Positions 7,415 to 15,036 of a stretch of 47,141 bases of DNA are shown here, piece after piece. The translations under genes were made by a program, and so were the position numbers. The stretch is taken from contig CAJUSP010000018.1 in the NCBI GenBank assembly GCA_910589165.1, positions 1-47,141 of the forward strand, written 5' to 3'. The notes beneath the pieces are model-generated. The model was not told the DNA's origin. It searched no databases and saw only the letters and a list, made by a program, of their open reading frames with translations. Source of the stretch: an uncultured Adlercreutzia sp. GTDB lineage: Bacteria > Actinomycetota > Coriobacteriia > Coriobacteriales > Eggerthellaceae. Every line of letters starts with the position of its first letter. Position 1 is the first letter of the stretch.

Positions 7415-10339
7415 TTAGCGAGCTGCGGCTCTTTTCGCCGAGCGGCTGCGGTGCAGGAAGAGGGCTGACCAGAAGAGAACCACAACCACCGTGGCGGCGG
7501 CCCATAGCAGGTCGTAGAGGCAGAAGGGCCGCAGGGCCAGGGCCACGGCGCACAGGGCCACAACGCCGTGGACGAGCCCGTCGAACACCGTGTAGCGGCG
7601 CGCCCGCAGAACCTCGTCGTTGCGGTAGGCGTCGCTGTTGCGCCGGCGCGGCTCGTCGGTAAGGCGCAGCACCGAATAGGCCGATACGGCGAAGATCATC
7701 AGCAGGAACAGAATATGCAGCGGGCACGGGCCGATGAGGCCGCCGGTTTGGGGCAGGTCGGTGAGGCGCGTGAGCAGCGCGTTTCCGGTACCGGTGCCGT
7801 TGCTGCCGTTCGTGCCGCTTCCAGATCCTGCCGAGTTGGAACTGCCGGCGGTGCCGTCGCCTTCGGAACTGATGGTTCCGCTGATGGTGTTCTCCTTCAC
7901 GGTGATGGCGAGCCGAATGGTGGTGGAGTTGCCGGCGGAATCGGTGAAGGTCTGCTCGGCTACCCAGGTGCCGGGGCGCGTGCGGTCGATGGCCGCCACG
8001 GGGTTGCCTGCGGCGTCGAACAGGCTTACCTGCCCTGCGGTGATGGCACCATCGGGGCGGTTGGCCGTGACGACGTAGCGGTCGGCGATGAGCTGGCCCA
8101 TCATGGCCGGCGTGATGGAGCCGGGGGCCGTCGGCAGGGTGAGCGCGTGCTCGACGGTGTCGTGCTGAAGGCCCGTGGTGGGATCCTTGTCGGTGACTGT
8201 GGGGGCCAGCGGCTTGGGCGCCGGATCGTCGCCATCGCCCGACGGCTTCGGCGTTACGGTGGGGGCGACCGGCTTATCGGTACCTGGGTTGTTGCCGCTT
8301 GGGTCGTCGGTGCCGGGCTTGTTCGGAGTATCGGGCGTCGGGTCGACGGGCGGCGTGGGCTCGTCGGGGCCGGGGTCGACCGGGGTCTCGGGCTCCTTCA
8401 CCTCGAAGACGGCGCTGCGGTTGCCCGCGGCATCGGTGGCCACGTAGAAGCCGGGCTGCGCGTCGGCGACGGCCTGGGTGGCGGCTCCCTTGCCGTCGGT
8501 GAGGGGGAAGTCCCAGCGGGTCTGTTCATCGGCATACGCGGCTGCGGCGTGAGACTGCGGGGTGATGTCCTCGGTGCCGAGGGCACGGCCGTCGGCCTTC
8601 ACGCGCTCGATCTTCCAGATGCCGGAGGTCGCCTTGCCGGCAGCGCCGGTGTCGTCGGCGGAAAGCGTGCCGGTGTCGGCATCATGGGAGAGCGACGGCG
8701 CCTGGGTGTCGATGCGGATGGTGTCCTCGCCGGTGGTGGACAGGGCTTCGCTCACGGTGTTTTTCGCCTGGTAGGTGACAGGCAGCGCGTCCACGTCGGC
8801 CGACTGTGTCCACTTCTGGCCGCCCGAGAGCGTGCCCAAGGCCGAGCCGTCTGCGCCCGTGACGGTGAACCGGTCGAAGTCCCCGGCGTAGAACGTCACG
8901 TCCACGGGCGAGGTCGCGATGCCGTTCCACCCGTTCTCGTTGGCAGCAGGCAGCCGCGTGTAGTGGTAGTCGGTGCCGGGCTTAAGAGTCGGGTCGCCCG
9001 GATCGCCGGGAACGAGGGCGCGCTTGGGCAGAAGCTCCACGGTCTTGAACTGGCTGCCTTGGAACGAGTCCTCGATGAGCTCGTGACTCACGCTCACGGC
9101 GGCCGACCCCTGGTTCACCTTCGCGTAGTAGGACACCTCCACCGGCGTCGTGCCCACGAGGGTGAGGGGAACCCCGTTGGCGCCGGTGAGCGTGTTGTCG
9201 CCGGGGGCGGTGGCCACGGTCTTCCCGTCCACCTGCAGCGGGTGCGCCGCGTCCGCGAAGGGCGCGATGCCCCGCGTGGGGTAGGCGTCCGTGTCCGCGA
9301 GCTTTAGGTGCATATCGAATTGCTCCCGGAAGCTGCCCGTTATTGAGCCAGCGTTGATGTTGCGCACGGTGCACACCGCTCGCACGATTTCATTGGGCTC
9401 AAGTTCGTCATCTTTCTTTACGGGTAGGTCGAAGACTCCGGTCGTGGGATTCTTTCGATAAAGTTTGATTCCGCTGATTTCGGGATCGAGATGGGGGAGA
9501 GACATAGATTCGAACGAGACGGAGATGCTTCTTGTTGTGTCGGGCGCTCTCTTCTCGGGGTTAGTTGTTGAGTAGTTCGGTTCATTTTCGTTGCTCCACT
9601 CCGCACCGCCTGTGATATGCAGATAAGCGCGATCGGAGCCGAGGTAGGTAGTACGAAAATTGTCGAGAGCGGTAAGTTGTTCTCCGTTCATAGAAGCAGT
9701 AAACGTGTCGGTGGGGGCATCGTAGGCGATGGTTACGCTTGGTGGGGAGCTGGGAAAAGTTGGGTTGCGGTATACAAGCTTCTCTCCGTTCTCACCTTTG
9801 GCCAAGCGCATGATGTAGCTTTCCGTGAGCGGAGCGCTCATACCTGCGACCTGGATTTGTCCCAAAATGCAAATCCCTATGCCGTCCAATTCGCTGTATG
9901 TGTCTGAATCTCCGAGTCCGAGCGAAATATAGACGTCGTAAAACTTCTTGTTCATTTCGGAAGAGGTAAGGGGAGTGATATTGCTCCGAAGGCGCAGCGT
10001 CCAGCTGCTCAAAAGCGAGATGGTTCGTTTGGGCTTAAAGCCTGCGGTGCTTCTGACGAGGTAGGGCTTGGAATAGAAGTCGTAGTGCTTGGAGTCGAGG
10101 GTTGAGGCGACGCGCAGCGTGTTTCCCTCGATGAGGGCGGGCGTTCCATCGATGTTTTGAATGTCGTAGAGGATCGAGTAATTATTCGTGCCCTCCATGG
10201 CTTCCGCCTGCGGCGTCTCGGGGGAGCAGGGAATCAGGGTGGCGGCGAGCAGGATTGCCAGCAGCGCCCTCCCCAGCTTTCCGCTGACGCTTCTGCGGTT
10301 TGTGGTTCCGTTCGCCTTCTTTCTCTTTCCCCAGATCAT
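7415..10339 (-). CDS. Large LPQTG-containing surface protein B (adhesin-like), paralogue of A
   Basis: 974 residues with the same plan as protein A: basic signal peptide (about 1-47), a divergent AT-richer beta-rich head, Ig-like domains, a Pro/Asp-rich linker (PVDPGPDEPTPPVDPTPD...), a further Ig-like domain, and LPQTG at residue 862. The LPQTG is followed by GPCPLHILF and a first hydrophobic helix, a basic loop, then two more helices (FDGLVHGVVALCAVALAL, LLWAAATVVVVLFWSALF) and a basic end. A 410-bp stretch (8853-9262) reads identical to 3855-4264 in gene A. It lacks the PCPTE insertions. Start ATG 10339 with AGGAGG; the candidate promoter is at 10373-10397. Sigma gene B is divergent from it. 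Confidence 0.87.
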   Translation of the reverse strand: MIWGKRKKANGTTNRRSVSGKLGRALLAILLAATLIPCSPETPQAEAMEGTNNYSILYDIQNIDGTPALIEGNTLRVASTLDSKHYDFYSKPYLVRSTAGFKPKRTISLLSSWTLRLRSNITPLTSSEMNKKFYDVYISLGLGDSDTYSELDGIGICILGQIQVAGMSAPLTESYIMRLAKGENGEKLVYRNPTFPSSPPSVTIAYDAPTDTFTASMNGEQLTALDNFRTTYLGSDRAYLHITGGAEWSNENEPNYSTTNPEKRAPDTTRSISVSFESMSLPHLDPEISGIKLYRKNPTTGVFDLPVKKDDELEPNEIVRAVCTVRNINAGSITGSFREQFDMHLKLADTDAYPTRGIAPFADAAHPLQVDGKTVATAPGDNTLTGANGVPLTLVGTTPVEVSYYAKVNQGSAAVSVSHELIEDSFQGSQFKTVELLPKRALVPGDPGDPTLKPGTDYHYTRLPAANENGWNGIATSPVDVTFYAGDFDRFTVTGADGSALGTLSGGQKWTQSADVDALPVTYQAKNTVSEALSTTGEDTIRIDTQAPSLSHDADTGTLSADDTGAAGKATSGIWKIERVKADGRALGTEDITPQSHAAAAYADEQTRWDFPLTDGKGAATQAVADAQPGFYVATDAAGNRSAVFEVKEPETPVDPGPDEPTPPVDPTPDTPNKPGTDDPSGNNPGTDKPVAPTVTPKPSGDGDDPAPKPLAPTVTDKDPTTGLQHDTVEHALTLPTAPGSITPAMMGQLIADRYVVTANRPDGAITAGQVSLFDAAGNPVAAIDRTRPGTWVAEQTFTDSAGNSTTIRLAITVKENTISGTISSEGDGTAGSSNSAGSGSGTNGSNGTGTGNALLTRLTDLPQTGGLIGPCPLHILFLLMIFAVSAYSVLRLTDEPRRRNSDAYRNDEVLRARRYTVFDGLVHGVVALCAVALALRPFCLYDLLWAAATVVVVLFWSALFLHRSRSAKRAAAR

Positions 10340-10372
10340 GGCTTGTCCTCCTATGGGTTGGCCCGAATGCCC

Positions 10373-10397
10373 TGACGCTCGGGCGGCTGTTTCGACA
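10373..10397 (-). promoter_or_regulatory. Candidate sigma-specific promoter of surface gene B
   Basis: On the minus strand, TGTC (10394-10397), GAAACAGCCG, then GCGTCA (10373-10378), 20 nt before AGGAGG. It matches the arrangement upstream of surface gene A although the surrounding sequence has diverged. Confidence 0.45.
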
Positions 10398-10535
10398 CTG
10401 AATCTTGCCTAAATGGAGCCGATGGGGAAAGTGGCTCAAAGTTTTTTCGTGACTGGTCGGTTACCTCGCGTTTGCGGCCCTGAGCGTACCACGCCCGTGC
10501 GCCCTCCGGCGCGGTATTTACGCCGAAGGCGGCCT

Positions 10536-10576
10536 CCTCCAAGCAACCTTTCGCGTGCTTGGAGGTGTGCTATGAT
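10536..10576 (+). promoter_or_regulatory. Promoter and possible operator of sigma factor gene B
   Basis: A perfect 10-bp inverted repeat (CCTCCAAGCA 10536-10545, TGCTTGGAGG 10556-10565) sits directly upstream of an extended -10, TGC-TATGAT (10568-10576). The repeat covers the -35 region and could be a repressor site. The -10 position rules out the upstream ATG at 10559 as the start of the sigma gene. Confidence 0.5.
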
Positions 10577-10615
10577 TCGCGGCATTGTTGGGCGGCGAGA
10601 CGGAAGGCGGGGCGC

Positions 10616-11737
10616 ATGGCAGACGGGTGCGGGCGAGCGAGCCATCGGGAACTGGCGCGGCTGGTGCGGCGCGCGCAGGCCGGCGACCGTGCCGCCTTCG
10701 ACGAGCTGTATGCGCAGACGGCGCAGATTCAATACTTCGCCATTTTAGGGAAGGTGGGGCCCGATGCTGCGCCGGATATCCTGCAGGAGTTGTACCTGAT
10801 TGCCTGGAAGAACCTGGCCGAGGTGCGACCGCAGGCCTTCGTCGGCTACCTGAATGGCGTGGCCCGTAACTTGTGCCGCGACCACTTCAAGCGCCAGGGC
10901 GGTACGAAGGCGCCGGCGCCAGTGGACGATGAGGCCTTGGAGGCGGCGGCCCACGAGCGCGGGGCCGTGGCCGACGAGGCGGTGGCCGACCCCGGCGCGG
11001 TGGTGAGCTCCCGCGATGAGCGGGCGCGGCTCGCGCGGGCCCTGCGCGAGGAGTTGGACGATCGTGAGCGCGATGCGGTGCTGCTGCGTTACTACCAGGG
11101 CATGAAGCTGGCCGAGGTGGCCGAAGAGCTTGAGGTGTCGCGGGCCACGGCGAAGCGCATCATCGCCAGTGCGCTGGAGAAGCTGCGGGCCAAGCTGGGG
11201 CTGTTGCCCGTGGGCGCGGCGCTTGGGCCGGCGGTGGCGGCGGCCGTGGAGGCGTCGCCGGCGCCAGGCGTGACGCTGGGGAGAGTCGGCGATGGGAATG
11301 TTTCGGAGCCGCGGCGCCACGAGTGGTTGACCCGCGCTTGCGGTGCGGTGGCCTTGGCCGTGGCCGTCGGCGCAGCCGGGTTCGCCCTTTTCGCGCCTCG
11401 CGCCGTACCGGTGCCGGACGAGCCGGTGCCGCAGGCAGAGCCGGATACCTTCGAGGCGCCTGCTGACACGAGCGGCCCTGTGCTGGCAGAGAGCTTCACG
11501 GAGGGTGCGACGACCGTGTTCGTGTTGCGCGATGGCTCGGGCGTAGCAAGTGCTTGGTGCGTGAGTGAGAGCGGCGAACGGGTGGAGCCGACGAGCCGCC
11601 CCGCCAGCGCTGCCACCGAAGGGGAGTGGCGCTTCAGCCTGACCTCGGGCACCTGGGAACTTCATGCCGTAGACGCCCTCGGCAACGAGTCTTCCGGCGC
11701 GCTTTCCGCCGATATCACGCCCGACGCGTTCTCCTGA
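10616..11737 (+). CDS. Membrane-tethered ECF-like sigma factor B with Ig-like ectodomain
   Basis: 373 residues, clearly homologous to the protein at 6127-7323. Sigma region 2 covers about 12-95 (ILQELYLIAWKNLAEV), region 4 about 140-195 (HTH MKLAEVAEELEVSRATAKRI). One transmembrane helix lies near 245-265 (ACGAVALAVAVGAAGFALF). The outer domain of about 95 residues begins DTSGPVL, contains SGVASAWCV, then WRFSL and WELHAVDALGNES, and ends LSADITPDAFS, nearly the same ending as sigma A. Start ATG 10616 fits the promoter and has a purine-rich site upstream. Divergent from surface gene B, its presumed target. Confidence 0.85.
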   Translation: MADGCGRASHRELARLVRRAQAGDRAAFDELYAQTAQIQYFAILGKVGPDAAPDILQELYLIAWKNLAEVRPQAFVGYLNGVARNLCRDHFKRQGGTKAPAPVDDEALEAAAHERGAVADEAVADPGAVVSSRDERARLARALREELDDRERDAVLLRYYQGMKLAEVAEELEVSRATAKRIIASALEKLRAKLGLLPVGAALGPAVAAAVEASPAPGVTLGRVGDGNVSEPRRHEWLTRACGAVALAVAVGAAGFALFAPRAVPVPDEPVPQAEPDTFEAPADTSGPVLAESFTEGATTVFVLRDGSGVASAWCVSESGERVEPTSRPASAATEGEWRFSLTSGTWELHAVDALGNESSGALSADITPDAFS

Positions 11738-11787
11738 GACGTTCCTGAGCTGATCGGCCTGCCGGGAATTCCCCCCAAGACGCAAGA

Positions 11788-11824
11788 AACCCCGCTGCGT
11801 ATCAAGGGCTTTCGCAGCGGGGTT
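11788..11824 (-). terminator. Hairpin ending the small minus-strand transcript, possibly shared with sigma gene B
   Basis: A perfect 12-bp stem (AACCCCGCTGCG 11788-11799, CGCAGCGGGGTT 11813-11824). Neither side has a long T tract. It lies 51 nt after sigma gene B and about 70 nt after the minus-strand mini-ORF, so it may terminate both. Confidence 0.55.
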
Positions 11825-11892
11825 CTCACCTCAGATTCCCAAAAAGGAATGGCACAAGAGCTTTGGTAGCGGGCGGTTGACGCCCGGAATCC

Positions 11893-11919
11893 TTAACGGA
11901 TGATGATCGGCCAGTCCAT
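11893..11919 (-). CDS. 8-residue mini-ORF (MDWPIIIR) with strong ribosome site
   Basis: On the minus strand a perfect AAGGAGG is followed 6 nt later by ATG and then MDWPIIIR-TAA. It sits in a complete small unit: a sigma-70 promoter at 11979-12007 and a stem-loop at 11788-11824, giving a transcript of about 180 nt. It could encode a secreted or signalling peptide, be a leader, or be a small RNA that carries an ORF. No larger minus-strand gene follows, so a leader for a downstream gene is unlikely. Confidence 0.5.
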   Translation of the reverse strand: MDWPIIIR

Positions 11920-11978
11920 GATGAGCCTCCTTACCAGCGGGTTTGCTTTCTAGGGACAGTGCTTCTTTGATTGCCTTC

Positions 11979-12007
11979 ACTATAGAACTCAGCACACGTT
12001 CTATCAA
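11979..12007 (-). promoter_or_regulatory. Sigma-70 promoter of the mini-ORF transcript
   Basis: On the minus strand TTGATA (12002-12007), 17-bp spacer, TATAGT (11979-11984). This is among the best consensus matches in the window. Confidence 0.7.
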
Positions 12008-12046
12008 TATCTAGAATTCTGATAACAAGAAAGATAATTCTAGATA
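12008..12046. promoter_or_regulatory. 11-bp inverted repeat between divergent transcripts
   Basis: TATCTAGAATT (12008-12018) and AATTCTAGATA (12036-12046) with a 17-nt spacer, in an AT-rich island between the mini-ORF promoter and the Fic-like gene. One arm abuts the -35 of the mini-ORF promoter, so it could control both directions. Confidence 0.5.
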
Positions 12047-12137
12047 GTAATAGAAAAAGTAATAGATAGTTGAACCCTTAAAAAATGATAGAATTTCTGG
12101 CACGGCTTTTCGACGTAGACAAGAGGAGAGTGCTGCT

Positions 12138-13469
12138 ATGACAACGAAAGCGCAGCGGGAGGCGTTTGTGGAGGAGACGGTGGCCTTTATGAGCCACCCG
12201 TGCTTCATGCAGCTGCGAACGGCGGCCGACGTGGGTATTCTGCTGTTCGACGATCTAAACCGCTACGACTTGCCCGCCGGCTTTTCCAAAGAGGACATCT
12301 GGCGCATTCTCACGGCGGTGCGCAAGCAGGCCGCGGTGTTCATCCCCGACGACCCGGAGCGCGAAGCCGACATGTGGATGATCACCACGAGCGCGCTGTC
12401 CTTCGACTCCGAGATGATGGAGGTGCGCTGCAAGGGGAACTCGTCGCTGGCGCACTCGCTGGCGGATATGCAGGGCTCGTCGTTCATCACGCGCTTCCTC
12501 GAGCAGACGCTTATCGGGGGGCTGCGGGCCGAGGACATCGAGGTGGACGAGGGCCGCGTGCACGAGCTGTACGTGGGTCAGGCGCCCGTCACCTCGCTCG
12601 ATCGGCTGGTGGCGAACTACTTCAGCCTCTCGAGCCGCTGCGATGCGCTGGCGGCCCGCGAGGTGACCCACGGGCTCATCGAGACGCTGTACTACGACCT
12701 CATCGAGGGGGTGGACCTGGCCGAGATTCCCGACCGCAACCCGGTGCCGCTGGACCCGCGCCTGCCGCCGCCGGAATCGCAGGTGCTTATGGACCTCGTA
12801 TGCCAGCGCGCCCGCAGCTCCGACGACGACATCCGCTTCGGGCCGGTGCTGCGCATCGTGAACATCGTGTGGTTCTTCCGCTACTTCAACGTGGTGCCGC
12901 ACCTGAACGTGCTGGTGGGGCTGCTGCTGCGCAACATCATCGCCATCCAGTGGGACTTGCCTGTTATGTCGTGGCTGCCCGACGGCCTTGATGCCCAGCC
13001 CGGAGACGACGTTGTGGACGCGGCGCGCCAGGAGGCGGTGTTTGCCCACTGGTCGCGCGATTTCGGCTTTGGGTTCGACTTCACGCCCTACTTCGAACTG
13101 AACCTGAAGCGCTACCTGTTCCAGCTGGAGAAGCTCAACCGGTCGCTCGTGTATCTGGAGCGGCTGAACGAGCAGATCGAGCGCATCTTCGAGTCGGACA
13201 TCAACCACCGGCAGATGTCGATTCTCTCGTCGCTCATTCGTGAGCCGGGGGCGGTCATGCGCATTGCCCCGCACCAGCGCGCGTTCCGCGTCGCCTACGG
13301 CACGGCGCGGGCCGATTTCCTCTCGTTGGAGCGCGAGGGCTACCTGGTGCGCGAGCAGGAGGGGCGCGCCTTCGTGTTCCGCGCGCACCCCGATTTGCAG
13401 GAGAAGATCGTGCAGCTGGGGGCGGCCGCCGTGGATTCCGCCGAGGCCGCCGTGGCGCCGCTGCCGTAG
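12138..13469 (+). CDS. Fic-like fold protein without catalytic motif, C-terminal winged helix
   Basis: 443 residues, function unknown. The C-terminal 80 residues (HRQMSILSSLIREPG, TARADFLSLEREGYLVREQEGRAFVF) look like the winged helix that ends many Fic proteins. Just before, the segment around residues 240-285 (WFFRYFNVVPHLNVLVGLLL...DLPVMSW) resembles the helix that in Fic enzymes follows the HPFxxGNGR loop, but that loop is not present. I therefore expect no AMP transfer; a regulatory or structural role is more likely. AGGAG precedes ATG 12138. The AT-rich upstream region carries an inverted repeat. It ends 64 nt before the aminotransferase gene. Confidence 0.5.
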   Translation: MTTKAQREAFVEETVAFMSHPCFMQLRTAADVGILLFDDLNRYDLPAGFSKEDIWRILTAVRKQAAVFIPDDPEREADMWMITTSALSFDSEMMEVRCKGNSSLAHSLADMQGSSFITRFLEQTLIGGLRAEDIEVDEGRVHELYVGQAPVTSLDRLVANYFSLSSRCDALAAREVTHGLIETLYYDLIEGVDLAEIPDRNPVPLDPRLPPPESQVLMDLVCQRARSSDDDIRFGPVLRIVNIVWFFRYFNVVPHLNVLVGLLLRNIIAIQWDLPVMSWLPDGLDAQPGDDVVDAARQEAVFAHWSRDFGFGFDFTPYFELNLKRYLFQLEKLNRSLVYLERLNEQIERIFESDINHRQMSILSSLIREPGAVMRIAPHQRAFRVAYGTARADFLSLEREGYLVREQEGRAFVFRAHPDLQEKIVQLGAAAVDSAEAAVAPLP

Positions 13470-13533
13470 AAGGCGGCAGGGGCTATATCTCGCTGTAGTA
13501 TGCTGGGGAAAATACTGAAGGGAAGGTACCGCT

Positions 13534-14715
13534 ATGATCAACGAGAAGATGTACGGGTTGGGTGACGAGCCGAGCGTCATTCGCGAGCTGTTCGCCTATG
13601 GGCTGGCGCGCAAGGCGGAAATCGGCGCCGAGAACGTGTTCGACTACTCCATCGGCAACCCGTCGGTGCCCGCGCCGGTGTTGGTGCGCGACACGATGGA
13701 GGAGCTGATTGCCGGCGACCCGGTGGCGCTTCACGCCTACTCGCCGGCGGCGGGCCTGCCCGAGGTGCGCCAGGCCATTGCCGACTCCATCACGCAGCGC
13801 TACGACTTCCCCGCCACGGCGGCCCACGTGTATATGACGGCCGGCGCGGCGGCGGCCCTGGCGGCTTCCATTGCGGCGGTGACGCACCCTGGCGACGAGG
13901 TAGTGGTGGTGGCGCCGTACTTCCCGGAGTACCGTACCTGGATTGAGGCGGCCGGCTGCACGGTGGTGGAGGTGCCGGCATCGGTGCCCTCGTTCCAGCC
14001 CGATGTGGAGGCTCTGGCCGCGGCCATCGGGCCCAAGACGAGCGCCGTCATCATCAACTCGCCGAACAACCCCGTGGGCGCGGTGTACACGCGTGAGAGC
14101 CTGGAGGCCCTGGCCGCAATGCTGCGCGCCAAGGAGGAAGAGCTCGGGCGCCCGCTGTACCTGATCAGCGACGAGCCCTATCGCGAGATCACCTACGGCG
14201 CCGAGGTGCCCTGGGTGCCGGCGCTGTACGCGCGCACCATCGTATGCTATTCCTACTCGAAGGCGCTGTCGCTGCCCGGCGAGCGCATCGGCTGGGTGTA
14301 CGTGTCGGACACTGCCCCCGACGGCGACGAGCTGTCCGTGGCCATTGCCGGCGCGGGCCGGGCGCTCGGCTACGTGTGCGCGCCGGTGCTGCTGCAGCGC
14401 GTGGCCGCCCGTTGCGTGAACGAGCCGTCGGACGTGGCCGCCTATGCCGAGAACCGCCGCATCCTCACCGAGGGGCTGGCCTCGCTGGGCTACGAGTACG
14501 TGGAGCCGGACGGGGCCTTCTACCTGTGGGTGCGGGCGCTGGAACCCGATGCGAACGCGTTCTCCGAGCGCGCCAAGGAATGCGAGCTGCTCATTGTGCC
14601 CTCGGACAGCTTCGGCGTGCCCGGCTGGGTGCGGCTTTCCTACTGCATCGCCCGCGACACCATCGAGCGCTCGATGCCCGCGTTCGCGGCGCTGAAGGAG
14701 AGCTATGACAACTAG
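13534..14715 (+). CDS. PLP-dependent aminotransferase, class I/II
   Basis: 393 residues, fold type I. The PLP lysine is K243 in SYSKALSLPG; the preceding NSPNNP (about 175-180), SDEPY (212-216, Asp and Tyr that contact PLP) and the phosphate-binding RIGW segment after the lysine are all present. It is closest in style to aspartate-type aminotransferases that use a range of amino acids; the exact substrate is not decidable. AAGGGAAGG lies upstream of ATG 13534. It ends in a rho-independent terminator and appears monocistronic. Confidence 0.9.
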   Translation: MINEKMYGLGDEPSVIRELFAYGLARKAEIGAENVFDYSIGNPSVPAPVLVRDTMEELIAGDPVALHAYSPAAGLPEVRQAIADSITQRYDFPATAAHVYMTAGAAAALAASIAAVTHPGDEVVVVAPYFPEYRTWIEAAGCTVVEVPASVPSFQPDVEALAAAIGPKTSAVIINSPNNPVGAVYTRESLEALAAMLRAKEEELGRPLYLISDEPYREITYGAEVPWVPALYARTIVCYSYSKALSLPGERIGWVYVSDTAPDGDELSVAIAGAGRALGYVCAPVLLQRVAARCVNEPSDVAAYAENRRILTEGLASLGYEYVEPDGAFYLWVRALEPDANAFSERAKECELLIVPSDSFGVPGWVRLSYCIARDTIERSMPAFAALKESYDN

Positions 14716-14738
14716 GCTGCGATAACGATGATGCCCCA

Positions 14739-14763
14739 GGCCCGCTTGCTAGCGGGCCTTTTT
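14739..14763 (+). terminator. Terminator of the aminotransferase gene
   Basis: GGCCCGCT (14739-14746), TGCT loop, AGCGGGCC (14751-14758), then five Ts. The convergent small membrane-protein gene ends inside this hairpin (its stop is at 14749-14751). Confidence 0.9.
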
Positions 14764-15027
14764 CTTTGAGAGCCAGAAGCAGAAGATGCTGGCGGCTACG
14801 AGCAGGACGAGCGTGGCCACGCGGCCGAAGCTGGGGCTTTTGTAGCCGATGAGGAACACGCCCACGCAGAACAGCGCCATGACAGCGCACAGGATGCCGA
14901 GCCATCGCAGGTACTGGGGTGTGCCGGTGACTTGCTTACTGCCTGCCGGTTTCTTGCCGGTCGCTTGCTGGTCGGTGCCGGCGGACTTGCCGGTGGCGCT
15001 TTCCGGTGCGGGGCGATGCTCGTTCAT
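14749..15027 (-). CDS. Small two-helix membrane protein coupled to the LuxR gene
   Basis: 92 residues: a polar Thr/Gly/Lys-rich N-terminus (1-38), then two predicted membrane helices (about 41-62 and 68-86) and a basic end, SKKKAR. AAGGAG overlaps the stop codon of the upstream LuxR gene and the ATG follows 9 nt after that stop, so the two are almost certainly translated from one message. No family recognised. It may modulate the membrane domain of its neighbour, but that is only inferred from coupling. Confidence 0.7.
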   Translation of the reverse strand: MNEHRPAPESATGKSAGTDQQATGKKPAGSKQVTGTPQYLRWLGILCAVMALFCVGVFLIGYKSPSFGRVATLVLLVAASIFCFWLSKKKAR

Positions 15028-15036
15028 GGGGGCTCC

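Noticed and set aside
10559..10615. Upstream ATG (10559) as start of sigma factor B
   Set aside because: It lies before the probable -10 (10571-10576), and the residues it would add have no counterpart in sigma factor A.
12138..13469. Active Fic AMP-transferase
   Set aside because: No HxFxxGNGR motif in the protein.
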